DNA of 64,000 bases from Tolypocladium sp. Sup5 PDA-1 (taxonomy: Eukaryota > Ascomycota > Sordariomycetes > Hypocreales > Ophiocordycipitaceae). Where the stretch lies: contig JPHH03000057.1 of assembly GCA_000750105.3 (NCBI GenBank), positions 1 to 64,000 of the forward strand. The letters run 5' to 3'. Below the pieces are notes generated by a model, which was not told the DNA's origin, made no database searches, and saw nothing but the letters and a program-made list of their open reading frames with translations. Positions 23,901 to 34,743 of this stretch are shown here, piece by piece. Each line of letters begins with the position of its first letter. Position 1 is the stretch's first letter. A program made the translations under genes and the position numbers.

Positions 23901-24657
23901 GATTTCGAACAAGCCGTTCGAGAATCTGCAGAAGGAACTGGAAGCCTTGATAGATGCGAGCATCGATACCGGGCGAGCGCCTGCTGGTGCAGGCTTGGAG
24001 AAGCAAGAAGGTGACGAAGAGGAAGACACAATCATGGTTGATGCTCCTGATTCGTCCGAGATTACCGTCAAGAGTGCATTCCACGGCAACAACGGCGCTC
24101 CAGCCCATGCAGATGCCATGGACACGGCCGAGGACGGTGACGGCGAGGACGGTGGGAATATTGAAGTCAACACGTCTGGCTTGGGCCTTGTTGACGATGA
24201 GATGGAGCTTTCGCGCCGTAAGAGCAAGAGGGGCGCGGTGGTGAATGGCGTCGAATCATCTGAGACCCCGCCTGACAGCAACGGATATGTGACGTTGGCT
24301 CGTCCAGATCAAACTGGACCTCCAACCCCGCCACAGTCCAATGGTAGCTTTGGCAAGGAGCCGAGTGACTCTTTGGCTGAAGGCGGCATCCTCTGGTACC
24401 TGAAGGCAATGAAGCCCGAGGGCACTTCCATTCTGGGCGAGCACTGGGCGGCTGGAAGGGACGCAGTGCGGATGCTCAGCGAGGACCTGACGGACCTTGA
24501 CGACGAAGAGCTTAAGGGGCTCGTGGCTGACGTCAATGGTACGGTCAAGGCTGCTGTGCTGGAGGCCGAGGCCCCTGTGGAAACTGCTACGAGCACTACC
24601 AAGAGCAAGGCGACCAGCAAAGTGAAGAAGCGAAGGGTATCGGCGAGAAGACGATGA
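21000..24657 (+). CDS. nto1: NuA3 histone acetyltransferase complex PHD-finger subunit Nto1 (BRPF/Jade family)
   Basis: Scaffold subunit of the fungal H3 acetyltransferase complex NuA3. Three exons, 21000-22454, 22513-23546 and 23613-24657 (TGA), join in phase across introns of 58 and 66 bp and give 1177 residues. A basic, AT-hook-like N-terminus (PTGRRRGRPPGTT) precedes an Epl1-type segment (about residues 270-400). Then comes a canonical PHD finger starting CAICDDGDCENTNAIVFCDG, a zinc knuckle, and an extended PHD (CIFCPNTDGAFKQT...WAHLLCAMWIPEV...CYICHQKMGACIQC), the exact PHD-knuckle-ePHD order of BRPF, Jade and Nto1. No bromodomain or clear PWWP domain is seen, as in yeast Nto1. The tail is acidic with a conserved-looking WYLKAMKPEGTSILGEHW. 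The ATG at 21000 is the first in frame. It is longer than yeast Nto1 through disordered ends. Confidence 0.93.
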
Positions 24658-26801
24658 TCCACGAGCTTTCCGCGCACTGGACTGGTGTATACTAAATTCG
24701 TGGCTTGGCTTTGGAGATTTTGCAACCCAAGTTCCTGGGGCTTGCGCGTGGCTATGAAGCTTTGGCGTTCAGAGGGGATATCCGATTGGAGGCATGTAAT
24801 CATTTTGACTTTTGGGGACGAATTGGCGTTCAAGGGGGAGCGGTTGCAAGGCGGAATGGATTGATTGCCTTTGTGTAGGACGTATAGCTTATAGCCCACG
24901 TAGGGCATTGTAGAAATAACGGTTTTGAAGTATTGTACAAGGGTGGCTCGTTCATGATGCAAGATGAACGTGACGTTTGGGTTCACCAGATCTCTTGTAG
25001 AAGGCTCCGACATTGTACCCTTCCATAGTTCTAGCCAAACAGAAGTCACGTCAGGAGAGGTGTATACAATACTACTTAATTTATATGCTAATAGAGGTAC
25101 ATAGAAAGCAACTCGACGTAACTCCAAGTAACGGCAAGGACGGGCAAGCAAGGAATAGTGGATATGTGCGGCGAGAATAAGTTTGGAGGCTTCGCACAGA
25201 GGACTGGCATTGTTTCTACATTTCGCTCGGCGACACCTAGACTCTGAAGCAGCTGCTCTGCCTACTGTAGTCCCTAGATGAATCGATGATTCAACCTTTG
25301 CTCATCGAGATCTCGCTCTGCTGCATGCTGCTATTGAAGATCTTGACGTCAGGCGTTGAAGGATGTGAGCCAAATAAACGGATGATGATGAAGGACATGC
25401 GGTCATGTGACGTGATACCATGTCGGGGCATATTCGATGACATGTTGGAGGCGGGGAGACGGCGACTTGGAAACCCAGCGGGGTACGAGTCTCCAGCTGA
25501 CAGCGACAAGGGACGTCCCGGGACACGCGGTGCCAGCGCCAGCCCAGTGGTGCTTTGCGTACCGCGTGCGAGGGCGGCAGCTCAGCAGGGGAATTGGATG
25601 GATGGCGATGTAAGGGGGTCTGTCGCTGAGGGCCCCAGCGGCTAGGCACACAAGCACTGGTACATATTAGTTACAGTACTACAGACTACGAGTACCTAGG
25701 TAGGTACTCGGGCCACGGATGGATGGTGATGGTGGGTGTGAGCGAGTGCCTGGTAGAACGGTCGAGACTCGCACGAATGGGCCACCTTTACTTATGGGGT
25801 TCGGCAGTACTACGAGGCGAGGCCGTGTGCTTCTATTTGCTGCGCTTGGTGGTTTCTTTTGCCATGCTTGATGTCTGGGACATGTGCCGAATGGAAGGAG
25901 AGTGATGAGGCCGAGGATGATGTTGGTCGTCGAGCTGATTTGCTGGTTGGTAGGTAGGTACGTAGGTAGGTGACATATCAAGCGAATGGGCAACCTAGCG
26001 TAGGCGGCGAGGCAAAGATACGGTGTAACTCGACAGTGGCAGATGATGGGCCTTTGTGATGCCAGAATGTCGACTGTGCAACTCCAAGGCAGCCTGATGA
26101 CAGAGGCAAGCAACAGGAATCAGTGGAGAGCAGAAGCTGTCTGCCCCTGCGCTGCGCTTTTGCGGGGACTCGGGCCATGATCACCGACTGCAAACCTTGA
26201 GCCTGGGGATCTGCCAGCGTTATTCGTCAGAGAGCATTGCGTGTCGCCGCTGGGGGTCGCCGTCTTGGTGGCAAAGCATGCATATCTCCTACATATTCCC
26301 AGAGCTGTACCGGATCCATCGCAGTTGACGAAACGGAACTGCACAGCAAGGCAGGAATCGCGGAGAGAGCAGATGGAATATACGAAGAACTGTAGACACG
26401 CGATTGGAAAGCGATAGGCGCCCGGGCCGCAGTGCTGGCCCAGCTGCCCGGCTCCAGGCCCTGGCGCTGAAGCTGTATGTACAGGCTTCAGGCACACCCC
26501 CCAGGGCCTACAGGGGCTGGAATGGGATCCATGGTGAATCTGGCCCGGTCAGAGAGGCTGAGCAAGGTGACTGGTTGACGAATCCGGCCCCCGCTGGCCC
26601 TGGGCAAGGCACGGCGTGTTACCGCGCGTGCAGGCTTGAGCGTCCGCGCCCTGTGAACCGAGGTACCGGCCCCCGCCAGCTGCGGCGCAGGTGGTACTTG
26701 CGCCGGGACTCCCCTCTGTGGTGGCCACTAGCAGCGCCGACTTTTCTCCTACCTCGGACACCTGCGACCGCCCTGAGAGCAGGCGGCACCACTGGACTAC
26801 G

Positions 26802-26834
26802 ACCACCACCACCACCACCACCACCACCACCACC
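26802..26834 (+). repeat. (ACC)11 microsatellite
   Basis: Eleven uninterrupted ACC triplets in the presumed PP1 promoter or leader, about 1.1 kb before the start codon. Confidence 0.95.
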
Positions 26835-27480
26835 GTCTCGTCTTCCTCCTGCATCTCCCCAGCGAGAAGAAAAAAAGCGAAAAAAAAATCAACAAGCGAC
26901 ACACACACACGAGACGCAGACGCATCCCATCGCCTCTGCTGCTTCTGTCTGCCCGCGTCTGTCTGGCGATACGTGCGATTCGCAACCAACAAGCTGCCTC
27001 TGCTCCTTGACGAACGACCCTTTTGGCACTGTTATCGAGCCCACTCAGCCCCAACACAAAAACATCCACGTCGCCGCCCCCCTCCCCCTTCGCGGGAAAA
27101 ACGCTTTTTCCTCGAACGAGCCCGCCCCGACGAGCTCCCCTGACGACGACGAACACCAGCGACCAAGTGTTCATCAGACGACTCGGACGCTTTTCGTCCC
27201 CGTGCAGGATCCAGACACGAACGAGACGCCCTTTTTTTCTGACGCTGCGGCCCCCGACGACGACCAAAACGCGACCGACGCTCCTCAGGTCCCTCCTGAA
27301 GCTATCGACAGCCCTCGAGGCAACCACGACGACGAACTCGACCTTGCGACAGCGTCTCTCGCGCCCGCTCGTCTGCCCATCTGCTTGGCCTCGCCGTGTG
27401 CAGCCGCTGAGAAGCCGATACAGCCGCTCGTTTTTTACCGCTGTCCTGCAGCGCCTTATCAGAGCTGTGATCACTTCTCC

Positions 27481-27790
27481 GTGAGTCCCCTCCATCCTCC
27501 TCCTCCTGCTGCTCCTCCTCTGCTCCCGCCCAAGGGTCGGTAGCCGCTTTTTTCTGCTGGCGCCTCCCGCTCCCCTCCCACCACTCTACGCTCCTCTCGC
27601 TGTCTGACGAGTCCCCGCGCCGCTGGCCTCCCGCTTGACGTGACGGCAAAAATTCTCGTGCCCTCCAGCGTCGCAGCCCGCAACTCCCGACGACGTGCCC
27701 TTTGCGCTCGCTGGGCCTGCCCATGTTTTCATTTTCCTTCATTCATTGGCCGTTCGCTTTTGGAGCATTCTGACCGCGTATCCCACCCAG
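27481..27790 (+). other. Probable 5' UTR intron of the PP1 gene
   Basis: A consensus donor GTGAGT at 27481, a CTGAC branch-like site at about 27770 and an acceptor CCCAG ending at 27790 frame a 310-bp segment in the pyrimidine-rich leader, 175 bp before the ATG. The signals are visible; that they are used is inference. Confidence 0.45.
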
Positions 27791-27965
27791 ATCACCGAAG
27801 TGCATCGTACCAGCACACCAGTAGCTCTCTCATCGCACGAATCCCCCGCAGCCGCCACGTTCCGCGCATCGGCCTGCTCCTCGTCGCCTCGCCTCCGTCG
27901 CGCCGCCGCCGCCGCCAACCTCTCTGGTACTTGCGGGCCATCCCTCGCCCAGGGAGCTTTTTGCC

Positions 27966-29159
27966 ATGGCAGACCAACATGAGGTCGACCTCGACTCTAT
28001 AATCGACCGCCTACTCGAGGTGCGAGGCAGCCGCCCGGGTAAACAGGTTCAGCTGCTGGAGGCCGAGATTAGATATCTTTGCACCAAGGCCCGCGAGATT
28101 TTCATCTCCCAGCCCATTCTCCTCGAGCTCGAGGCACCGATCAAGGTAAATTTGCGCTCTTCCCGCGCCATCCGCGAGCCCTTCCGCAACGCATCTTCGT
28201 GTGAAGAGGTGGCTGACCGCATGACCCCCTTCCGTAGATTTGCGGTGATATCCATGGACAATACTACGACTTGCTGCGACTCTTCGAGTACGGCGGCTTC
28301 CCTCCGGAGGCCAACTACCTCTTCCTCGGCGACTACGTTGACCGTGGCAAGCAGTCGCTCGAGACCATCTGCCTCTTGCTCGCCTACAAGATCAAGTACC
28401 CGGAGAACTTCTTCATCCTGCGGGGTAACCACGAGTGCGCCTCCATCAACCGAATCTATGGCTTCTACGACGAGTGCAAGCGCCGCTACAACATCAAGCT
28501 GTGGAAGACGTTTACGGATTGCTTCAACTGCCTCCCCATTGCCGCTATCATCGACGAGAAGATTTTCACCATGCACGGCGGCCTGAGCCCGGATCTTAAC
28601 TCGATGGAGCAGATCCGCCGTGTCATGCGGCCCACCGACGTAAGTTTCCCGGCGATGCGCCTCAGGGTCTTTGAAGCTGTACTGACGCGAATCCAGATCC
28701 CCGACTGCGGCCTGCTGTGCGACTTGCTCTGGTCCGACCCCGACAAGGACATTACCGGCTGGAGCGAAAACGACCGTGGCGTCTCCTTCACCTTTGGCCC
28801 TGACGTGGTGTCTCGATTCTTGCAAAAGCACGATATGGACCTCATTTGCCGTGCCCACCAGGTCGTCGAGGATGGATACGAGTTCTTCTCCAAGCGCCAG
28901 CTCGTGACCCTGTTCTCCGCTCCCAACTACTGCGGAGAGTTCGACAATGCGGGTGCCATGATGAGTGTAGACGAGAGCTTGCTGTGTTCGTTCCAGGTTT
29001 GTTCACACCGTCGACATGACGCCCCCTCCGAGCTCTTTGGCCGTTGCTGACGCGGTTTCGCAGATTCTCAAGCCTGCTGAGAAAAAGCAAAAGTACGTTT
29101 ACGGTGGTCTCGGGAGCGGAAGCAAACCAGTCACTCCCAGGATCAAATCCAAGAATTGA
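27966..29159 (+). CDS. glc7: Serine/threonine protein phosphatase PP1 catalytic subunit
   Basis: Metal-dependent PPP-family phosphatase acting in mitosis, glycogen control, septation and transcription (Glc7 of yeast, BimG of Aspergillus). Four exons, 27966-28145, 28238-28639, 28697-28996 and 29064-29159 (TGA), all break in phase 0 and give 325 residues, the usual PP1 length. Catalytic signatures: GDIHGQYYDLLRLFEYGG, GDYVDRGKQSLE, RGNHECASINRIYGFYDEC, CRAHQVVEDGYEFF and SAPNYCGEFDNAGAMM. The start MADQHEVDLDSIIDRLLEVRG and the KICGDIHG context are PP1 rather than PP2A. The C-terminus ends VTPRIKSKN; the Thr-Pro-Arg matches the inhibitory phosphorylation site of other PP1 enzymes. Introns are 92, 57 and 67 bp. 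The leader is long and probably spliced. Confidence 0.98.
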
Positions 29160-29792
29160 AGAACGCGTTTATACGAACTTGATGTTTTCTCTCTAGGTTC
29201 GGAAGGCGTTAGGCCAAGACGCTCCCAATTCGGTTGGATGACCACCACGACCACGAAATCACCACCACCGCGGTTAACAACTTTTGTCTCTCTCAACGAC
29301 GCACTTCGTCTCTGTACTCTCACACTCTCTCGCGCTCGCCTCGCGCCGTCGCCGGGACCGGGTCTGGCTGCGAGCATATGTTGGGTTGGTTGCCTCCGAG
29401 GCATCGGATGTCGAGGCCGTGTTGTTCTCGGCATATTGTGTGCCTTTGTCGGCGGGATGACGCGATCGCCTCTAATGCTCATATGCGAACTTGATCACGA
29501 CAAACGGCTATTTCTTAGCTCACAGATAAAACATACATCAAACAACTTGCCATGCAGCGGATTGTTCTGTGTCTTGCGTTGTGTTGTGTGATTGTGGATT
29601 TATACCCGTCAACTACCTCGGTGGACTTGTAGCTCCCCGAGAGTCCACCTGCTCAAAGTGGTTATGGCAACGAGACTCAGCCGGCGGCGGTATTATAGTG
29701 TGAACATTGAGAGCATATTTCGTACTATCCCCATGATAGACCGTTGTATCGACTTCCATTATACCAAACACAACCTCATATTCCCAACGGCA
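29160..29792. other. Convergent 3' region, PP1 gene / Rdx gene
   Basis: About 630 bp between facing stop codons, holding both 3' UTRs. No gene seen. Confidence 0.6.
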
Positions 29793-30352
29793 CTACGAAG
29801 CACAGTCCTCACACTTGTCTCCCTCTCCCCCCTTCACCGCCGCACCCTCAGCCGCCTCTCCATCATTCACCGGCGCAGCACCTTCGTCCTCCTTCTTCTC
29901 CTTTGCATGGTCGCGGTCCACGTGGCCCAGGTCGCGGCCCGGCTCGATGACGTCCCGCACGCGCCGCTTGAGCTCCTTTGTCTCGGGGAAGCCGCCGTCG
30001 GCTTTGCGGTCCCAGAGGACTTTGCTCGCGGGTACGCCTCCGTCTTGGGTCCCACCCTGCTGTGTTTGGGGTTGGTGGTGGTGGATGGTGACGACAAAGG
30101 TGCCGCCTGTGGACGGCTGGAGGGCGACTTCGCCGAGGGAGAGGGAGAAGGTGGAGAGGAGCTCTTGGGCGTACTGGTGATGTTTGTGAGCATAGTTTAG
30201 CATCATAGGGTAGAGTGATGATTTGCAGAAAAGGGAAGGCAAGGAGGGCGTACGTAGGCGGCGCGGAGCATCCATTTGCACTGCGTGCAGAATTGGATGG
30301 TCACCCTTGGCAGCGGGTACGGCGCGAGGCTCTGCGCGGCGTGGGAAGACAT
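29793..30352 (-). CDS. SelW/Rdx-family thioredoxin-like protein (cysteine form)
   Basis: Small protein of the Rdx family (selenoprotein W, T, H and V group), thought to be thiol-redox active. Two exons, 30352-30254 and 30173-29793 (TAG), join across an 80-bp intron; the donor GTACGC directly follows TAC and the acceptor is CACCAG, giving 159 residues. The family signature is plain: a first strand PRVTIQFCTQCKWMLRAAYY with a CxxC pair, then AQELLSTFSLSLGEVALQPS and TGGTFVVTI, then LWDRKADGGFPETKELKRR, the usual end of the fold. The second active residue is Cys, not selenocysteine, as expected in fungi. Beyond the fold is a hydrophilic acidic/Ala-rich tail of about 55 residues. On this strand a TATATA string about 160 bp upstream (30511-30518) could be a TATA box. 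Cellular role unknown. Confidence 0.9.
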
Positions 30353-31383
30353 GCCGGCGATTTGATATCCGGATGAGCGTGATGGTGTGGTTGAGACGAC
30401 GACAATGAGAGTCCCCGGTCGCGGCGCCGCTGGGTAACAGCTCTGCAGAGATGTACGTGGCTTCAAGTAAATTAAAAACCTCGCCTCTACTTAATAAAGG
30501 GCTTCAAAAAATATATAAGGGGTTCGCGGGTTGTTGCAGGTATAGTCCGGCTTGGAAGTGGTGTTGCAAGTCCAAAGTCTCGAGGGTGGTCGTGACTCGT
30601 GACTCGTGAGGCAAATACGATCCACTATTGCGACGACGGCCGGCAACTTCTTGTTCCCCCACGGCTAAGAGGTAACATGGTTGGTGTAGCCATGGAATGG
30701 GACATCTCGAGGCAGAACATCATCCATTCGCCTCGATAGAACTGCCTGGATAGTTTTACACTGTCCCTTGATGCTCGCGAAGTTACAAGCACCACGGCTG
30801 TAATGGTGCTCTTGTCCACATTTTCGTACGGAAAAGGGAGGCACACGCGTCTGAGGAAAACGTTACATGATAATCGGCAACAAGGAACAAATTGAAAAGA
30901 CGAGCGACATAGAAAACAAAATAAGGGAATTAATACATGCTGAATAGCCGGCTCTCCCGGACCGTATCCCACGGGGCCACGTCTTTTCGTCGTTCCTATA
31001 CCGCCCTCCTCCGTCCAGGGCGCGGCAGCCCAAAAGACCGAGGGTAGGTCGACAGCGGCAGCATGAGGAGTCTAAGAATCCGTTGCCCAAGCCTCCTCCG
31101 TTTCCCGCCCAGCCCTGATAATCGTGACGTGCCGATTCGGGGTATATTATAGCGCCTCCTCGGGTCATGTGCAGAGTCAGTTCATCTTCCCATCACAGCT
31201 TGATGGATCCAACTCCTTCCTTGTCCATCAACTGCGGTCGGTCCTCTCGCTTCCTAGCGCGCGCGCTGTCCAAAATCCACACAAAGGAAACGGCCAGCTG
31301 CCATGCTTCCTCCCAGCTGGTAAATCGTCATCAACCGTCGTTCTCCCTTGGTCTACCTGCGAATGCGAAATCAAAGAGTTGAT
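30353..31383. other. Intergenic: Rdx promoter and G-gamma 3' flank
   Basis: About 1 kb between two leftward genes. Contains the TATATA candidate at 30511-30518 read on the minus strand. No gene seen. Confidence 0.55.
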
Positions 31384-31731
31384 TTACATGACGACGCAGC
31401 AGCCGCCCGATTGTTGTGGCGCATAAGGATCCTCGCCCTTGGGCACGGCACCCCACGCGGAGGGGACCATGTAGTCCCTCGTGCCGTTGCAGTAGGCGAT
31501 GATGCTAGATTCCGCAGCCTGTCAGCGACAAGCCCCTCCCGCCATCGTCTTCATCGGGGTTCGGCCTTACCTCTTGGCAGCAGTGCTGACGGGGATGCGC
31601 TCGCGCTCGAGGTCCTCGCGCAGGCGGTTGTTGAGCTCTGTTAGCCGCCGCAGCTTGAGGTCGGCCATGGACTGCTTGGTCTTCTTGATCTGCGACGGGT
31701 CGCCGACGTCGCGTGACGTGTACTGCGGCAT
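31384..31731 (-). CDS. gng1: Heterotrimeric G-protein gamma subunit
   Basis: Gamma subunit that pairs with G-beta in pheromone and nutrient signalling at the plasma membrane. Two exons, 31731-31571 and 31504-31384 (TAA), join across a 66-bp intron (GTAAGG...CTAG) and give 93 residues, the usual size for filamentous fungi. The N-terminal helix KKTKQSMADLKLRRLTELN is the G-gamma coiled coil that packs on G-beta; NNRLREDLERERIPVS and SIIAYCNGTRDYMVPS follow. The protein ends GGCCVVM: the last four residues form a CAAX box for prenylation, and the cysteine before it is a likely palmitoylation site. Such a small spliced gene is easily missed by automatic calls. Confidence is high because the whole family pattern is present from start to CAAX. 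Confidence 0.94.
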
Positions 31732-33130
31732 CGTGGCGGGTTTCGACGAGGATCGGGTAGTGAGCGACAGGGGGCGGCGATGGCTGCCCGGGGACCGCGC
31801 GATGGTGTTGCTGGCGGAGGCGAGGAAGGGTTGGGCGAGAGTCGCGATGAGAACTATGTGTCGGTCAAGGGTCAGCGACATGCGGAAATATTTCGGTACA
31901 TCGGGAGAGCGGAGGCCGTGTCTGCTGGCAGCGGGAAGAGGAGGGCATGTTCTGCCGGGGTGGCTCGACGGTTGGATGCGTGCAGTTTGGCGATGGCCTC
32001 GTCGTTTGGTTCTCCTTTTCCGACCCTGAGGCTCAATTTCGCTCGTCCATCGAAGCGTGTTTCCCCTCCCCCTATTGCCCAGCCAGGTCCCGCGGTGCGA
32101 TTGAGACACGAACGCTCGCTCCCCGGGGGTGCGGTGCTTCGGTCAAGCAGCGCAGCGGAAGGGGGTCGACTTACCGACCGAATGTTCCCGTGTTGTCGCG
32201 AGCAATCTCTCAAAGCGCGGACGCGGGATGGGATGAGGCGAGGTGAGGCGACGCACCAGACGTGGAGGAGGAATTGGTGGTGGAGGCGGTGGTTCGGGCG
32301 GCAGCGCCTGGAGGAGGTGGGAGTGGGTGAGAAACGGCCTGGGCTAGGGGCAGGGTACCTCGTTTTGCTGCCTGCTGCGCTGTGAGTGGTGCGTGCTCGC
32401 ACTTGGAAATTGGGGTGGGCACCCGCTGCACGAATGCTGGGCTGCCCTAGTCCGTAGTGGGTGCTTGGGCGGGCGAGTGTGCGGGCAGGAGGATGGAGGC
32501 TTGGGGCAGCTCCTCATTCAAGGCTCACGAAGGAGCCCGTAACGCCACGTTGGGCTTAGCGCTGTCACTGCTTTGACGCAATTCCATGGCCCAGATGCAA
32601 GTCACGCGGCAAGTTTCATGTGAGGCTGGGAAGACAACTCCGAGGCGGTAACTTATCTTGTTGTTCTATTGAGAGGTGGCGTCACTACGGAGTATAGACT
32701 TTATGATTCAAGGTCACCTTGATTCAGTCCGGTAATGCCCCTGTCTTGACTCCGTCGGGGGCCTTCTGTCAAGAGCCGTGCACCTGTCCTCACGCGAGGT
32801 CCATGCTTCGCGTCTCGCAGCACCCCATCATGCAGGTCTTACATGCAGAGACGTGAACATCCCAACGGATGCTGCTCCGGGTTCCTGCAGTTTCTGCGGG
32901 TGTGTGTTTGTTTTTTGGTTCATAGTTTGTCGTGACGCCGCAACGAGAAAGTCGGGCCGGTCGTTTCCAATACAGAACTCCAACATCGTTCGTAGATTCT
33001 CGCTTGCAAATATGCTCTATCCCAGCGCTCGTCAGTAAATTGAAGTCAAGGAAATAAAAGATTCCAAAAACCGACCAGAGGCTCGCAAGCCATCCACCTG
33101 ACGAAGCAGTGGTAGCAGGCACGCACAAGC
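31732..33130. other. Intergenic: G-gamma promoter and hub1 3' flank
   Basis: About 1.4 kb between two leftward genes. Open frames on either strand near 31780-32400 have biased Arg/Ser/Pro content and no recognisable domain. One TACGGAGTA element sits at 32686-32694. Nothing else recognised. Confidence 0.55.
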
Positions 33131-33727
33131 TCAGTCGCCGGTGTCAACCTCCAAGTCGAGTTGCACCCCGTTCGAGATTCCATAGTCCTCCAAGCTCAGC
33201 ACGTCCTTAAACGGACGTTCGCCCTGCCGGCGCAGCATGATCTGGCCCGAATCTCGGCCGATGCGCGCCGCAATCATGAGCTTCAGCTGGCCGATGGTGT
33301 CGGACGGCAGGCATGGGATGGCTGTCTTGGTCCCCAGGCGATCGTTGACGTTGACAATGATCATCTCTTGGCCTGCCCCCACTGGAGCTGCCGCGGGCTT
33401 CTTCTCTTTCTTCTCCCTCTTCTCCCTCTTGCCCTTGTCCTTTGATCCCGAGTCGTTTCGTGGAGGGGATCGAAGGCGCTCCCTGTCTCTGCCAGAGTCG
33501 CGGTCTCTGTCTCTGCCAGAATCACGGTCGCGGTCCCGATCTGGATCGCGCTCACGCTCTCGGTTCGGCGAGCGATCGCGATAGTCTCGACGCCGCCCAC
33601 TGTCATGACGACCGTAGCCGTCGTCCTTGCCGCGGGTGCTCTCCTTCCACCTGAAGCCCTTGCTGCCTCGAGGTGCGCGACGTGGCGGGGATCGCGAGCG
33701 CGGTCTTCTTGACGAGTCGTCCGCCAT
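33131..33727 (-). CDS. hub1: Ubiquitin-like modifier Hub1 with N-terminal RS/RD-rich extension
   Basis: Hub1/UBL5 binds spliceosome proteins such as Snu66 non-covalently and modulates splicing. The C-terminal 75 or so residues of this 198-residue protein are the Hub1 beta-grasp fold: MIIVNVNDRLGTKTAIPC, SDTIGQLKLMIAARIG, then FKDVLSLEDYGISNGVQLDL. The SDTIGQ turn keeps the aspartate used in Snu66 contact in yeast. Unlike yeast or human Hub1 (73 residues), about 120 residues precede the fold: Arg/Ser/Pro-rich, with RDRDRDSGRDRDRDSGRDR repeats and a Lys-rich KREKREKKEKK, like an RS domain of splicing factors. The C-terminal tyrosine pair of classical Hub1 is missing; it ends LEVDTGD. Start chosen at the first ATG; a longer frame to 33790 begins with TTG. 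No intron. Confidence 0.88.
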   Translation of the reverse strand: MADDSSRRPRSRSPPRRAPRGSKGFRWKESTRGKDDGYGRHDSGRRRDYRDRSPNRERERDPDRDRDRDSGRDRDRDSGRDRERLRSPPRNDSGSKDKGKREKREKKEKKPAAAPVGAGQEMIIVNVNDRLGTKTAIPCLPSDTIGQLKLMIAARIGRDSGQIMLRRQGERPFKDVLSLEDYGISNGVQLDLEVDTGD

Positions 33728-34743
33728 TGCGCTGGTTTGGCCCGTTGGGACGAATCTTGCTCGTGGAGAGGCGAGCTTGTCAAGCGCCAAGGTATGTTGA
33801 CAGGTGATGAATGTTGGTTGGCGCCTGAGCTTAGCTCCAGCGTTGACCAGCTTCTCAAGCTACTCCCCGCAGTCACGTGATCTATAACTTTCTAGCCCCG
33901 CCTGCTAGCAACTCAAAGTAGCACAGCTCCCGAGGCACCAACAAGCGAAACTTCTGTGGTACAGTGGCTCAAATCAGGATACATCTCCTCAAAACGTCCT
34001 TCGGCAAGCCGTCTTACTTCAAAGTTCCATGCTCACTTGGACGCCAACTCGAGTTCAAGTCAAGGAGGACCGTTAACATCACGACTCATCCGCCAGCAGC
34101 CGAACACCGTGGGGATCTCCTACATAAAAGGCGCCACGGGACCTTAACTAGGAACTGCATTAGGCTTACTGCAGGGGAAGTAGAACGATACTCCTATCGT
34201 ATAAAGAGCCTATGCTTGCTACTTCTCATCTGCCTATGGCAGGTTGCATCGCGATATTTCTTTCTTCTCTGTTGGCCGTGCCGTAGAGTTGCCATTGTTA
34301 GCTCCCCCTTGCAGAGCAGAACCGTACTCGTACAGTCTGGAGCATGTGCCGGACCTTGTAGCCTCTCCTTAAGGCGCAAAAATATCCCAACCTTGTCAGC
34401 AAAGTGAACAGCAAGTGCCATCAGATCGCAGACATTTGTTGACATCCAAATCACGATTCACAGGTAATTCTTGGTTGTGCCAGGGGCTGCACTAGTGGTC
34501 TCTCATGTTCTTGGGGTGCTGACGTAAGTCTTTGTTGCACGTGACGCTCGCCGGTCCGTTAGCCCCTCAACGCTCGGATAGCGTCCACACACGAAATTGA
34601 AAAATTCCTCCCATCGTGCCCAACTTCACCAACACGAGTCCCAGCAAGTGCCCTATCATCGCGCACTCTGGCTTGTGAAGGCTACGCATAGCCCCGACAT
34701 CTCCTCTCTCCGTTCAGTCAACCCATAGAGGAGGTTGCCCAGC
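33728..34743. promoter_or_regulatory. Divergent promoter region, hub1 / eIF3a
   Basis: About 1 kb between the leftward Hub1 gene and the rightward eIF3a gene. One exact TACTCGTAC element lies at 34325-34333. A 147-residue open frame (33964-34407) has no recognisable features. Confidence 0.55.

Larger units (their letters stand above)
24658..27965. other. Intergenic: nto1 3' flank and long PP1 leader
   Basis: About 3.3 kb without a credible gene. The left half is ordinary spacer with TAGG-type repeats at 25687-25706 and 25950-25972. From about 26780 the + strand becomes C/T- and A-rich, as in fungal leaders, and carries an (ACC)11 microsatellite. A 380-residue open frame over 26404-27543 is repeat translation and is not called. 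A probable leader intron lies at 27481-27790. Confidence 0.6.

Noticed and set aside
26404..27543. 379-codon open frame upstream of PP1
   Set aside because: Runs through the ACC microsatellite and low-complexity leader, has no recognisable domain, and lacks splice or start context.
33728..33790. Longer Hub1 N-terminus reading to 33790
   Set aside because: The extra frame starts with TTG; the first ATG is at 33727.
33964..34407. 147-codon open frame between hub1 and eIF3a
   Set aside because: No domain or signal recognised; length is within chance for this base composition.
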